Source of the DNA: Treponema sp. UBA4873
GTDB taxonomy: Bacteria; Spirochaetota; Spirochaetia; Treponematales; Treponemataceae
Direction of reading: 5' to 3'
Assembly: GCA_002399405.1 (NCBI GenBank)
Contig: DHDP01000019.1
Coordinates: forward strand, 186,001-250,000
Length of the DNA: 64,000 nt
The stretch's first letter is position 1. Every line of letters starts with the position of its first letter. Made by a program: the position numbers and the translations under genes. A model generated the notes under the pieces. That model was not told where the DNA came from. It worked only from the letters and a program-made list of their open reading frames with translations, and did not search any database. Of this stretch, positions 1 through 8,967 are shown one piece after another.

Positions 1-1490
1 TACTTTACTGTTGCCGTGTACGCGTCGAGCTGGCGCTGGATTTCCGCACGGACCTTTTCGATTCCGGCCGCTTCCATTTTGGCTTTATAGTCGGCGAGGC
101 CTTTCTTCGCATCGGTATAGCCGAGTTCGAGCGGCCACCAGTACTGCTGGTGAACGTTCAGGCACGCGGCATATTCCGTCTCAACCTTTGACGTGTCGAT
201 TGCGAACGCCTCAAACTTAACGGCGCGTTCCGCTTCCGGCCCCGACTTCATGAACGTCTCATAGCTTTCCTTTTGTGTCTGGTAATTGTCGGGCGTGCCT
301 TCGCCGTTACGGTTAAACTCGACCGTACGGGCCGCCCACATGTCCGAAAGTGCGTATTGATTTGTATCAAGAACCTTATACTCGCCCTTGTCGTTTAATG
401 AATACGTTGTGCCGAGGATACCGTAGAAGAACGCGTCGAACACTTCCCGGTCGTTCGTAATAAGATCCCAGAGCTGCATTGCTTTCTCCGGATTTTTGGA
501 GGTATTGGAAACGACCATCGCATCCTGCGTAAACGGAAGGTGCGTGACGTATTTGTTCATAGCCTGATATTTGAACTTCCATTCAGGATGCAGGATTGAA
601 ACATTTTGATAGAAATCAATATTGTGGGGAGCAAGCGCGGCCTTACCGTTCTGTGTCTTCGTCGAGTCGGTATCGGCAAGCGCTGACTTCGGGAAGAATC
701 CTTTTTTGTTCCACCTGGCCATCATATCGAGGAACTGCCGGATCTTATCGTTTTCGTAATAGGTTATGATCTTCGGATTAGTTTCCTCCGGATTATAGAA
801 AAGGAAATCGTTCGTCGCATTCTTTGAAGAGCGGTATCCGAGAGAATACATATACACATCGTCCCACTGGGATCCCTGCGCATAGATGTCTAACGGTTCA
901 AGTTCCGGATGCGTTCTCTTGACGATGTCGCAGTATTTTTCGATGTCGTCGAACGTATCCATTTTTCCGTTCCAGCCGGTTCCCTCCATAATATCGGTGC
1001 GTAATATAGGACCGTATGCGGTATACGTTGCAAGCAGCGTCGGCACGCAGTAGTAATGGCCTGCGACTGTCGCTTCCTGTTTTGCAGCGTCCGACTGACG
1101 TGCGAAATTCTTCGGCGCGTACTGCGGCCACAGCTCGTCAAGGTCCTTGAACGCGCCTTTCTGCGCAAGCGACGTGAAATTGAGCCATGCAGCCGTATAC
1201 GCCATGTCGAATTCCTCTCCCGACGAGAACAGAAGCGGATACTTGTTTGTAAAGTCGGCCCACGGAATCCAGTTTACCGTGAGGGTGCAGTTCATTTTTT
1301 TCTTAAGCAGCTCGTTGAAGTTCGCATCGGGTTTATCCTGTCCTGCCGGTCGGTCGCCGATTACGTACATGACAAGGTTCGTCGCTTCGCCCGACGACGC
1401 ACCCGTCCCTTTTCCTTTTCCGCAGCTTATTAAAATACAGGCCGCGAGTGCCAGCGCCGCAACGGACGCCAGCATCATCAATCTTTTCAT
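1..1490 (-). CDS. Extracellular solute-binding lipoprotein of a carbohydrate ABC transporter (LplA-like), 3' end off the window
   Basis: This is the substrate-binding lipoprotein of a sugar or oligosaccharide importer, held on the outer face of the cytoplasmic membrane. Reading leftwards from the ATG at 1490, about 496 codons stay open to the window edge. The N-terminus has a lysine/arginine start, a hydrophobic stretch and a lipobox ending ILISC, then a Gly/Ser-rich linker. The body is rich in aromatic residues like family 1 sugar-binding proteins of the LplA/YtcQ type. A clear AGGAGG lies 5-10 bases upstream of the start. It is the last gene seen of an importer operon whose two permeases precede it. 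The ligand is not known; the neighbouring glycosidases suggest xylo- or beta-gluco/galacto-oligosaccharides. The stop codon lies beyond base 1. Confidence 0.9.
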   Translation of the reverse strand, partial: MKRLMMLASVAALALAACILISCGKGKGTGASSGEATNLVMYVIGDRPAGQDKPDANFNELLKKKMNCTLTVNWIPWADFTNKYPLLFSSGEEFDMAYTAAWLNFTSLAQKGAFKDLDELWPQYAPKNFARQSDAAKQEATVAGHYYCVPTLLATYTAYGPILRTDIMEGTGWNGKMDTFDDIEKYCDIVKRTHPELEPLDIYAQGSQWDDVYMYSLGYRSSKNATNDFLFYNPEETNPKIITYYENDKIRQFLDMMARWNKKGFFPKSALADTDSTKTQNGKAALAPHNIDFYQNVSILHPEWKFKYQAMNKYVTHLPFTQDAMVVSNTSKNPEKAMQLWDLITNDREVFDAFFYGILGTTYSLNDKGEYKVLDTNQYALSDMWAARTVEFNRNGEGTPDNYQTQKESYETFMKSGPEAERAVKFEAFAIDTSKVETEYAACLNVHQQYWWPLELGYTDAKKGLADYKAKMEAAGIEKVRAEIQRQLDAYTATVK

Positions 1491-1520
1491 ATTTCCTCCT
1501 ATAAAACTTTACATTACCAG

Positions 1521-1538
1521 TGCGCCGGAAAAGGCGCT
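1521..1538 (-). other. Short GC stem-loop between permease and binding-protein genes
   Basis: The six-base arms AGCGCC and GGCGCA/C surround a 6-base loop just after the permease stop and 30 bases before the lipoprotein start. There is no T-run, so it is more likely an mRNA processing or stabilising hairpin than a terminator. A similar hairpin sits before the first permease gene. Confidence 0.4.
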
Positions 1539-1556
1539 GTCCTTCTGACTGCAGTT

Positions 1557-2453
1557 TTATCCTTTCACTGAACCTATCGTAATTCCTTTAACAAAATATT
1601 TCTGGACGAACGGATACACGAGAACGATAGGGCCTGTCGCGACGACGGCCATTGCCATTTTGAGGCTGTGCGACGGCATGTCCATGACGGGGATGCCGGC
1701 CGAACTTGCGATGCGCGACATCGCCTCCGTCTTCTGCAGCAGCGTATACAGCATATACTGCAGCGGATATTTGTCGGTCGAGTTGATGTAGAGCATCGCG
1801 TTGTACCAGTCGTTCCAGTAACCGAGCGCGATGAACAGTCCGATAGTTGCAAGTCCCGACTGGAGCAGCGGCAGAATAATCTGGAAGAACGTGCGGTATT
1901 CGCCTGCTCCGTCTATCTCCGCGGACTCAATAAGCGCGGACGGAACGGTCGAAATGAAACTGCGCATGATAAGCAGATAGAACACGTTGAACAGTCCCGG
2001 AATAATAAGCGCCCACAGGCTGTCCTTCAGATGATAATAGCGGATGTAGAAAATATATGTCGAGAGCATGCCGCCGTTGAACAGCGTCGTGAAATAAAAG
2101 AAAAACGAGAGCACGTTGCGGTACTTGAAATCCTTCCGGCTGATGACGTATGCGGCCATTGTTGTAATGAACAATCCGAGGAACGTTCCTGTGACTGTTA
2201 TTAAAATCGAGACGCCGTAGGCGTGAACGACTGTCATAGGTGTTTTGAATATGAGTTCGTATGCCGACACCGACCATTCTTTCGGAATGAGACTGTATCC
2301 GCCGAAACGGATTGCATGCTCCGACGTAAACGAACCGGAAATGAGCATGAGGAACGGTATGAGCGAAATGAGCGCGACAATCAGTATAAAAAGATAACAG
2401 AGAGCGTAAAACATCGTACTCGATCTGTCCCGCAGTTTTGATGATGAAACCAT
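1557..2453 (-). CDS. Carbohydrate ABC transporter permease (LplC/YtcP-like)
   Basis: Second inner-membrane permease of the importer, 298 residues, with six hydrophobic segments and the EAA-type loop around residues 190-215 (ESAEIDGAGEYRTFFQIILP). I placed the start at the ATG at 2453 (MVSSSKL) because a TGAGAGGAGG ribosome-binding site sits just upstream; a longer open frame exists but its extra 148 residues are low-complexity shadow sequence from the overlapping permease gene. It follows the other permease gene with a 14-base gap. The C-terminal KYFVKGITIGSVKG is the usual end of LplC/YtcP-type permeases. The ATPase is not in the window; such systems often share one MsmX-type ATPase encoded elsewhere. 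Confidence 0.92.
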   Translation of the reverse strand: MVSSSKLRDRSSTMFYALCYLFILIVALISLIPFLMLISGSFTSEHAIRFGGYSLIPKEWSVSAYELIFKTPMTVVHAYGVSILITVTGTFLGLFITTMAAYVISRKDFKYRNVLSFFFYFTTLFNGGMLSTYIFYIRYYHLKDSLWALIIPGLFNVFYLLIMRSFISTVPSALIESAEIDGAGEYRTFFQIILPLLQSGLATIGLFIALGYWNDWYNAMLYINSTDKYPLQYMLYTLLQKTEAMSRIASSAGIPVMDMPSHSLKMAMAVVATGPIVLVYPFVQKYFVKGITIGSVKG

Positions 2454-2467
2454 ATCTGTACCTCCTC

Positions 2468-3394
2468 TCAGAACAGCGCGTAATCCGCGTCGATGTGTTT
2501 GACGACCGCATTCACGACCATAATGATCGCAAAGCAGAGTACCGACTGATACAGCGACGCAGCGGCCGTCATACCGAGGTTCGAATTCTGGAGCAGCGAG
2601 CGGAATACGTACGTGTCTATGACGTCGGTCGCGTTGAAAAGCTGTCCGTTGTTTCCGACAATCTGGTAGAACATTTCGAAGTCGCCGCGCAGAATGCGTC
2701 CCACCTGAAGAAGCAGCATGGTGATGACTGTCGGCAGAATGCCCGGCATGGTGATGTACCTGATGCGCTGGGCGATTGTGGCCCCGTCTATTTCCGCCGC
2801 CTCGTACGGTTCCGGATCTATACCGGTAATTGCCGCGATGTAAATGACTGAATTGTATCCGGCCCATTTCCACGCGTTGAAAAAGCAGATTATCCACGGC
2901 CAGACGCCGGGTTTGTCATACACGTTTACCGGCGACAGATTCATCGCCTTGAGCATTGTGTTGAGTGCGCCCGTTTCATAATTGAATATGTTGTACACAA
3001 ACGTTCCGACGATGACCCACGAAATAAAGTACGGCAGAAAAATGACCGACTGCGACACTTTTCTGAAAACCATATTTGTTATTTCGGTAATGAAGATTGC
3101 GATGACGATTGCAAGTCCCTGCGATGTAAACAGGTTGAGCAGGTTATACAGAATCGTGTTCCGTGTGATGAGCCATCCCGTCCCCGACTGGAAAAGATAT
3201 CTGAAATTCTCGAATCCGTTCCACGCGCTTCCGAAAACGCCCCGGTCAAACCGGTAATTCTTGAATGCGAGAACAAGACCCGACATCGGAAAATAGGCAA
3301 ACGCAAGCGTAATAATAATGGCAGGAGCAGCCATTGAGACGAGCGCAGCGTATTTTTTCCCGCGGTAATTCGGAACCTTTAACTGGCGTTCCAT
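2468..3394 (-). CDS. Carbohydrate ABC transporter permease (LplB/YteP-like)
   Basis: First permease of the importer, 308 residues, with about six transmembrane segments and an EAA loop (YEAAEIDGATIAQRIRYITMP, split here as EAAEIDGA then the R-x-I-T-M-P end). The start at 3394 (MERQLKVPNYRGKKY) has AGGAGG six bases upstream. The length is typical of LplB permeases. It leads the permease-permease-lipoprotein operon and lies just downstream of the sensor kinase gene, so a YesMN-type two-component system probably controls it, as is common for these loci. Confidence 0.92.
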   Translation of the reverse strand: MERQLKVPNYRGKKYAALVSMAAPAIIITLAFAYFPMSGLVLAFKNYRFDRGVFGSAWNGFENFRYLFQSGTGWLITRNTILYNLLNLFTSQGLAIVIAIFITEITNMVFRKVSQSVIFLPYFISWVIVGTFVYNIFNYETGALNTMLKAMNLSPVNVYDKPGVWPWIICFFNAWKWAGYNSVIYIAAITGIDPEPYEAAEIDGATIAQRIRYITMPGILPTVITMLLLQVGRILRGDFEMFYQIVGNNGQLFNATDVIDTYVFRSLLQNSNLGMTAAASLYQSVLCFAIIMVVNAVVKHIDADYALF

Positions 3395-3427
3395 ATCATT
3401 CCTCCTATAAAAACTCCGCGTTAGCGG

Positions 3428-3444
3428 TGCGCCAGGATGGCGCA
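3428..3444 (-). other. Leader stem-loop before the importer operon
   Basis: Perfect 7-base arms TGCGCCA/TGGCGCA with a 3-base loop, followed on the minus strand by a smaller CCGC/GCGG hairpin and AGTTTTTATAGGAGG. The layout resembles the hairpin before the binding-protein gene. Confidence 0.4.
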
Positions 3445-3482
3445 GATCCTTTTCAATATCAGTATCAGGCGGGAACAAGGGA

Positions 3483-3507
3483 TTTTGTAGATAACAAATC
3501 TACGAAA
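3483..3507 (-). terminator. Possible terminator after the sensor kinase gene
   Basis: A GTAGAT/ATCTAC hairpin with A/T-rich flanks (TTTTC before, AAAA after on the minus strand) lies about 35 bases past the kinase stop. It may separate the regulatory genes from the importer operon, but there is no strong U-tract. Confidence 0.3.
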
Positions 3508-3541
3508 AAGAGGATTTTTCTACTGTTTTTCGGAAGAGGAT

Positions 3542-5380
3542 TTACTGCAGCCGTCTTTCAAGCTGTTCAAGCGTCAGTACGGGAATCCGTATGTGGACGG
3601 CCGTTCCTCTGCCCGGAGCGCTGTCGAACGAAACGCCGTAGTGTTCACCGTAGCAGAGCTTGAGACGGGAATTGATGTTCTGTATGCCGTATCCGCTGCC
3701 CGTACTGCTGAACGAATTGTCGAGTATCTGTTTCCGGCGTTCGTAACTCATGCCGGGGCCGTTGTCGCGTATGTCGAACACAATGTCGCTGCCGTCAAAC
3801 TCCGCGCTTATACAGACGGTGCATTCCTTTATTTCAGGATGCTCCGCAATGCCGTGGACAATGGCGTTTTCGACAAACGGCTGCAGAATAATGCCAAGAC
3901 AGGCGTACGACTGTATTTCCTCCGGAACGATTATTTCCAGATGAACTGCGCCGTCGAAATGAACGTTCTCTATGCGCACGTATGCCTCAACGTGCCGCAG
4001 TTCGCTTTTTATGAGCAGCGCCGCCTTTCCGTGGTTCAGACTGAGGCGGTAGAACTGTCCGAGGCTCTGGGCTATTTCGGCGATATTTCCCGCCTTGTAT
4101 TTCATCGCCTCCCAGTTGATAAGGTCGAGCGTGTTGTACAGGAAATGCGGATTAATCTGCGACTGGAGCGCGCGGAGTTCCGCCGTGACGACGCTTTTTC
4201 CCTGACGGTAATGCTCTTCCATAAGACGCTGCAGCTCTTCCGACATTCGGTTGAAGTTGCGGTATATTCCGTCTATCTCGTCGCCCGACTGCGGCGAGTC
4301 TGAAAAATCAAGCATTCTGAACCTGCCGCTTCCCAGTTCGTTCATGTTCCTGCCGAGCGCGGTGAGCCGCTTCGTATAGAACGAAGAAAGCGCATATGAA
4401 ACGGCAAAGACCGCCGCCGACAGCAGAACGAGAATCAGGAGGATTATTACGACAATGAAACTGCCCTGCTTCCGGTATTCTGAAGCGGGAATAAGGCAGA
4501 ACAGCTGCCAGCCGTATTTCTGAATGCCGTACCAGAGCGCGTAGTATTCGCCGCCCGGAAGTCTTTTCGTTTCCCAAAGTCCGGTTTTCTCCGCCGGCAG
4601 GCCGCCCCTGCCGTGCAGCTTTTCGTACTCCGCAGCGTCCGACGACGCGACGAATCTGCCGTCGTTATCAAGCAGGTAGACAATACCCTTCCCCATCGTA
4701 TTTGCTTTCTGCAGAATTTTCTCGAGTTCCGATACGGGAATCTCGACTTTTGTAACGAACTGCCGTTTTTCTCCGAATCCGCCTGAAGGCGTAACAGTTC
4801 CGAGCAGCGCTATATATTTTTCTCTGCTGGTAACAGGACTGTATGAAGCAATCTCGTTGAGTGATATGAATGTCTTTTTCCCCGCGGCGAGTTTCCGTTC
4901 TATCTCCGGAAAATCGGAACGGTTTTTCAGGGCCGACTCGGGATAAAAATAATAATCGTTGTTCGCATATACAAGTTCGTCGGGAATGTAAATACCGGTG
5001 CGGTAAATCGAATTCGAAACCGATATTCTCAGCATTTCGTTGTTCAGCTGCCGGAATTCACGGTACTGTTCATCAACCGCCCTGCCGCCCGACAATCCGG
5101 AGTCGGAAATAATATTCGTTACGACCGCGCTGTTCTCAATCAGGTTCGAAATATAATACATATTTCCGACGTACTGCGAAACGAAATTCGCGGCCTGCGC
5201 GCACGACTGCGTCTGAATACGGCGGTACTGACGTTTATACGTCGCGGAGAAAAACAGATACGATGCGGCCGTAGTGATTATGCATACTGCGACGACCGGA
5301 ACGGAATATGAATAAAACAGCTTTTTCTGCAGAGGCAGCGACCTGAAATATTCCTTCAGCGCGTTGTACATTCTCATCAT
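3542..5380 (-). CDS. YesM-type sensor histidine kinase
   Basis: Membrane histidine kinase of 612 residues. An N-terminal transmembrane helix (about 23-45) is followed by a roughly 260-residue extracytoplasmic sensor domain, a second helix near 310-335, a HAMP-like linker and the His_kinase domain of the YesM/LytS family. The phosphoacceptor is in the INPHFLYN motif near residue 412. The ATPase domain carries an N-box (QPFVENAIVHG) and a DNGPGM G1-type motif. It is separated from the response regulator by only 3 bases and is surely its partner. By family, such kinases sense extracytoplasmic sugars or binding-protein states and control adjacent importer genes. Confidence 0.92.
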   Translation of the reverse strand: MMRMYNALKEYFRSLPLQKKLFYSYSVPVVAVCIITTAASYLFFSATYKRQYRRIQTQSCAQAANFVSQYVGNMYYISNLIENSAVVTNIISDSGLSGGRAVDEQYREFRQLNNEMLRISVSNSIYRTGIYIPDELVYANNDYYFYPESALKNRSDFPEIERKLAAGKKTFISLNEIASYSPVTSREKYIALLGTVTPSGGFGEKRQFVTKVEIPVSELEKILQKANTMGKGIVYLLDNDGRFVASSDAAEYEKLHGRGGLPAEKTGLWETKRLPGGEYYALWYGIQKYGWQLFCLIPASEYRKQGSFIVVIILLILVLLSAAVFAVSYALSSFYTKRLTALGRNMNELGSGRFRMLDFSDSPQSGDEIDGIYRNFNRMSEELQRLMEEHYRQGKSVVTAELRALQSQINPHFLYNTLDLINWEAMKYKAGNIAEIAQSLGQFYRLSLNHGKAALLIKSELRHVEAYVRIENVHFDGAVHLEIIVPEEIQSYACLGIILQPFVENAIVHGIAEHPEIKECTVCISAEFDGSDIVFDIRDNGPGMSYERRKQILDNSFSSTGSGYGIQNINSRLKLCYGEHYGVSFDSAPGRGTAVHIRIPVLTLEQLERRLQ

Positions 5381-5383
5381 GCT

Positions 5384-6880
5384 TTATTCCGCCTGATCCC
5401 TGAAATCGGAAGGTTTCAATCCTGTCTGTTTCTTGAACAGTTTTGTAAAATAGTGAGCGTCCTCATAGCCGACCATATCCGAAATCTGGTAGATTTTATA
5501 TTCCGGATTTTTGAGAAATTCCGCGGCTTTTTCCATGCGGTAATCCTGAATGTACTGACCGATTGTCTTTCCCGTTTTCTTTTTAAACAGACCGCTTATG
5601 TACGTCGGCGTGAGAAATACAGAGTCGGCAATCGATTGTACGGAAAGCATTTTGTCGCTGTAGTTCTTCCTGATATAAGCGGTAATGCGGTTTACTGTAA
5701 AACAGTTTTTCTGTGTATCTTCATCTGAAAATGCGCGGTGTACTTTGCCGCAGAGATAGTCGTGCAGTTCCCGTATTGTCTCAGCGTGTTCCTTGATGTT
5801 TTTTCCTTCGTCCTGTTCCGCTGAATCAAAACAATGCACTCTCTCAACGGCTTCATCGAGCGCGTAATATACGCTGCGCACGGCATACGTAAGCAGAGCG
5901 TTCGATTCGACGAGCTGTTTATAAACTGCTGCAAGAATACCGAGCGCGTGCTGCCCGCGTCCGGATGCAAGCGACTTCTTAAAATCGGCAAGTACTTCGG
6001 GAGCAATACCTGTGTTCCATTCCGTATATGCCTCACCGCTGTATGCATACTGCCCCCAGCCTTTGAACGCAAGGCATTTCAGCGCGCCGGACGCCGCCTC
6101 GTACGACTGGCGCACGCCGTCCGCCGAAGCTGTTTTCGTTCCGATCCCTATAAACAGACTGTCCGGTGAATCCGCACCGCCGGCGAGCGACTGCCAGAAT
6201 GCACTGTCCCGGTACAGCAAATCAAGCTGCTGCTCATCCTCCGCGGAGAACAGAACGGCTGCTCTCCTGTCGGCGATAAAATCAGTCATATACTCAAGAC
6301 TGCACTCGGAAAGTTTCTTCCTGACTGCCTCTATATCCGTTTTTATTTCATCTTCGGTCCTGCCCTGATTATCGTGCCCCTGCAGCACGGCAACGAAAAA
6401 CAGCATGTTTTCTTTTCCGCCTGTCTGCAGCATTGCCGGATCGGAACTTACGCCGTCACGTGAATTAAGCAGCAGGTGAAGCGCGTTCGTTTTCATATTT
6501 CTGTTTTTTTCGAGCGCATTCACGGCGGAGCGTACGGCATCGTTGAGTTCGTCGGGCGAAACGGGCTTCTCGATGTAATTGACCGCATGCAGTCCTATTG
6601 CGGACATAAGGTACTCTTTGTCAGAATAGCCGCTGATGAATATGAGCTGCGAGCCGGGAAGCAGCTCACGGAGTTTCGTGCACAGCGTAATTCCGTCCAT
6701 ACCCGGCATGCGGATGTCCGAGACGATTATGTCGGGACGCCATTCCCGGCAGATTGTTAAAGCCGTTTCCGCATTTTCGGCGGTCCGTACCTCATCGACC
6801 GAAAGTTCTTTCCACGGAACCTGCCCGGCTATTCCTTCACGGATGAGCCGCTCGTCTTCCACGATGATCGCCTTTATCAT
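5384..6880 (-). CDS. YesN-type response regulator with AraC DNA-binding domain
   Basis: Cytoplasmic regulator of 498 residues. A receiver domain occupies residues 1-120 with acidic residues D9/E10, phosphoacceptor Asp55 (VSDIRMPG) and conserved Lys near 107 (IEKP). A long middle region of about 260 residues is typical of YesN proteins. Two helix-turn-helix AraC motifs fill roughly residues 395-495 (SVQSIADSVFLTPTYISGLFK and QISDMVGYEDAHYFTKLFKK, each split by a linker helix). Its start overlaps the stop of the upstream AraC gene by 4 bases, so all three regulators form one transcript. Confidence 0.92.
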   Translation of the reverse strand: MIKAIIVEDERLIREGIAGQVPWKELSVDEVRTAENAETALTICREWRPDIIVSDIRMPGMDGITLCTKLRELLPGSQLIFISGYSDKEYLMSAIGLHAVNYIEKPVSPDELNDAVRSAVNALEKNRNMKTNALHLLLNSRDGVSSDPAMLQTGGKENMLFFVAVLQGHDNQGRTEDEIKTDIEAVRKKLSECSLEYMTDFIADRRAAVLFSAEDEQQLDLLYRDSAFWQSLAGGADSPDSLFIGIGTKTASADGVRQSYEAASGALKCLAFKGWGQYAYSGEAYTEWNTGIAPEVLADFKKSLASGRGQHALGILAAVYKQLVESNALLTYAVRSVYYALDEAVERVHCFDSAEQDEGKNIKEHAETIRELHDYLCGKVHRAFSDEDTQKNCFTVNRITAYIRKNYSDKMLSVQSIADSVFLTPTYISGLFKKKTGKTIGQYIQDYRMEKAAEFLKNPEYKIYQISDMVGYEDAHYFTKLFKKQTGLKPSDFRDQAE

Positions 6881-7665
6881 TCCGGCTGCTCCTTTCTGCC
6901 GAACTTATTCCGGTACGTCTTCGGCGTCATGCCCGTCAGTTCCCTGAAACGCTGGCCGAAATAGCTCTGCGACGTAAAACACAGATATCCGGCTATATCC
7001 CCGCACGAATATTCGGAATACAGAAGCAGATCCCGCGCGACGCGTATCCGTTCCTGCACGATAAAATCGGAAATCGTTATCTGCTCCTGTGCAATGAACA
7101 GTTCTGAAAGATAATTTGCATTCATCCTGAGTTTGTCCGCAATGCCGCCGACAGTCAGTTTGTCGTGCAGGTGCGAAACAATGTAACTGCGGCATTCGTC
7201 AACTTTCGGATTCGTATGCCCGTTCTGAATCCGTTCCGGCTGCTCTTTCCTGCGTTCACGCACCTCGTGAACCATCTGCGCATACTGATATTCGGAATGG
7301 CGCATCAGGTGCTCGAGGCTGTCGACCGTATGAAGCTCCTCGACTTTCAGAATGTAACTGTCGCTGAGCGAATACGCTATTTCCGGTTCAAGACCTCCGC
7401 GCATCGCAGCACGGCTTGCAAGCGTTATGACGACAATTGCAAGATTCTTCGCATTCCGCAGAGGATCGCGCGCAAGCGTTCCGATTTTTCCGTTGTAATT
7501 CTCCTCTATGCTTTTCCTCAGCTGCGCAACGTCGCCCTGCTCGACTGCGTTGAACTCACGCTGTTCCTCGTCGTACGGATTATGAAAAATTCCGTTCTCC
7601 TGATTCGTGAACATGAGTTTTGAAAAACGCTTCTGAACGTCGCTTTCAAAAAAAGTATCGGACAT
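6877..7665 (-). CDS. AraC-family transcriptional regulator
   Basis: DNA-binding regulator of 262 residues, with an N-terminal domain that I do not recognise and an AraC HTH pair in the last 100 residues (GGIADKLRMNANYLSELF, then CGDIAGYLCFTSQSYFGQRF). The start at ATG 7665 (MSDTFFESDVQ) is chosen because upstream codons in frame look non-coding; there is no strong ribosome-binding site. It overlaps the response regulator by ATGA and is divergent from the glycosidase operon at 7790, so it may control those enzymes. The N-terminal domain resembles the long helical sensor part of YesN-like orphan regulators rather than a sugar-binding cupin. Confidence 0.82.
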   Translation of the reverse strand: MSDTFFESDVQKRFSKLMFTNQENGIFHNPYDEEQREFNAVEQGDVAQLRKSIEENYNGKIGTLARDPLRNAKNLAIVVITLASRAAMRGGLEPEIAYSLSDSYILKVEELHTVDSLEHLMRHSEYQYAQMVHEVRERRKEQPERIQNGHTNPKVDECRSYIVSHLHDKLTVGGIADKLRMNANYLSELFIAQEQITISDFIVQERIRVARDLLLYSEYSCGDIAGYLCFTSQSYFGQRFRELTGMTPKTYRNKFGRKEQPE

Positions 7666-7789
7666 ATCACAAGTATACCATGATTTTCCGTTATGTATGA
7701 TAAAAATCCGTGAAAATTGATATTTTTTCAGAAAGACTGCCCGTACACTTACCGTATTATACATACACGGCATTGCGGAGGAAAATCAT

Positions 7790-8965
7790 ATGGAAAAAAT
7801 TCACGGTGTGAATCTCGGAAACTGGCTCGTTCTTGAAAAATGGATGAATACGGCGCTCTTCGACGGTACCGACGCACAGGACGAATACTATCTGCCGCGC
7901 AGACTTCCCGAAGGGGAATACGAAGCGCGCATCAGAACGCACCGCAGCGAATACATCACCGAGCGCGATTTTCTCACAATCAAATCGTGGGGACTGAATG
8001 CCGTCCGCATTCCGATTCCGTATTTTATTTTCGGCGACCGGCCGCCCTTCATCGGCTGCATAGACGAACTCGACAAAGCGTTCAACTGGGCGGAAGCGTA
8101 CGGCCTCAAAGTGCTGATTGACCTGCACACGGCGCCGCTCAGCCAGAACGGATTCGACAACGGCGGCATAAGCGGTGTGTGCAAATGGACGCAGAGCCCC
8201 GAAGAAATCAGCTTCGTGCTTTCCGTACTGAAACGCCTTTCGGAGCGCTACGGCAGACGGGCGGGACTGTGGGGAATAGAAATTCTCAATGAACCGGTCC
8301 TAAAGGATATGTGGGAGCGTATGAAGATTCAGACGCGCTACCCGCCTGTGGACAGGGAACTCGCCGAGGGGAGCGGAGGCACGACTGTCGAATTTATGAA
8401 AAAGTTTTATCTCGACGCGTACGACGTTATCGCTCCGAACCTTGCGGAGGATAAACACGTTGTCTTCCACGACTGTTTCGAGATTTCCGCGTGGAATGAT
8501 TTTATGCAGGATAAATCGAAATACGGCAGCGTCGTCCTCGACACGCATCAGTACCTTATGTCGGCGGAAATGCAGGGATGCCCGCAGACGCTCGACGGAT
8601 ATCTCTCTTTTATTAAGGACAATTTTGAAAAAAGCGTGGCGGAAACGGAACAGTACTTTCCCGTTATCTGCGGCGAATGGTGTCTGTTCAACTCGCTTGC
8701 ATGCGGCGTCGACACGAAAGGCGGACAGAGTGTGCTCAACGGAGCGGACAACACTCCTGAAAAAATACTGACGGATGACGAAAAAAAGAAAATATACACG
8801 GCTCTCGCAAAGGCACAGCTTGCGGCATGGGACAAAGGCGACGGATATTTTTACTGGAACTACAAACTGCTTACCGACACGGTGAACACGAAAGGATGGA
8901 CGGGATGGGACAGCTGGGATCTCGGAAGATGCATTGCACACGGCTGGTTCCCAGCGGGGAAATAA
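7790..8965 (+). CDS. Glycoside hydrolase family 5 enzyme (exo-beta-1,3-glucanase-like)
   Basis: Retaining (beta/alpha)8 hydrolase of 391 residues. The N-terminal HGVNLGNWLVLEKWM resembles exo-beta-1,3-glucanase-like GH5 proteins. The acid/base Glu168 is in the ILNEP motif and the nucleophile Glu296 in CGEW. Conserved Arg/His positions appear in AVRIPIPY and LHTAP. There is no signal peptide, so it should act in the cytoplasm on imported oligosaccharides. GGAGG lies about 7 bases before the ATG. It leads an operon with the GH42 and GH43 genes. The GH5 subfamily and hence the exact substrate (beta-glucan against xylan side) cannot be settled by eye. Confidence 0.88.
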   Translation: MEKIHGVNLGNWLVLEKWMNTALFDGTDAQDEYYLPRRLPEGEYEARIRTHRSEYITERDFLTIKSWGLNAVRIPIPYFIFGDRPPFIGCIDELDKAFNWAEAYGLKVLIDLHTAPLSQNGFDNGGISGVCKWTQSPEEISFVLSVLKRLSERYGRRAGLWGIEILNEPVLKDMWERMKIQTRYPPVDRELAEGSGGTTVEFMKKFYLDAYDVIAPNLAEDKHVVFHDCFEISAWNDFMQDKSKYGSVVLDTHQYLMSAEMQGCPQTLDGYLSFIKDNFEKSVAETEQYFPVICGEWCLFNSLACGVDTKGGQSVLNGADNTPEKILTDDEKKKIYTALAKAQLAAWDKGDGYFYWNYKLLTDTVNTKGWTGWDSWDLGRCIAHGWFPAGK

Positions 8966-8967
8966 AT

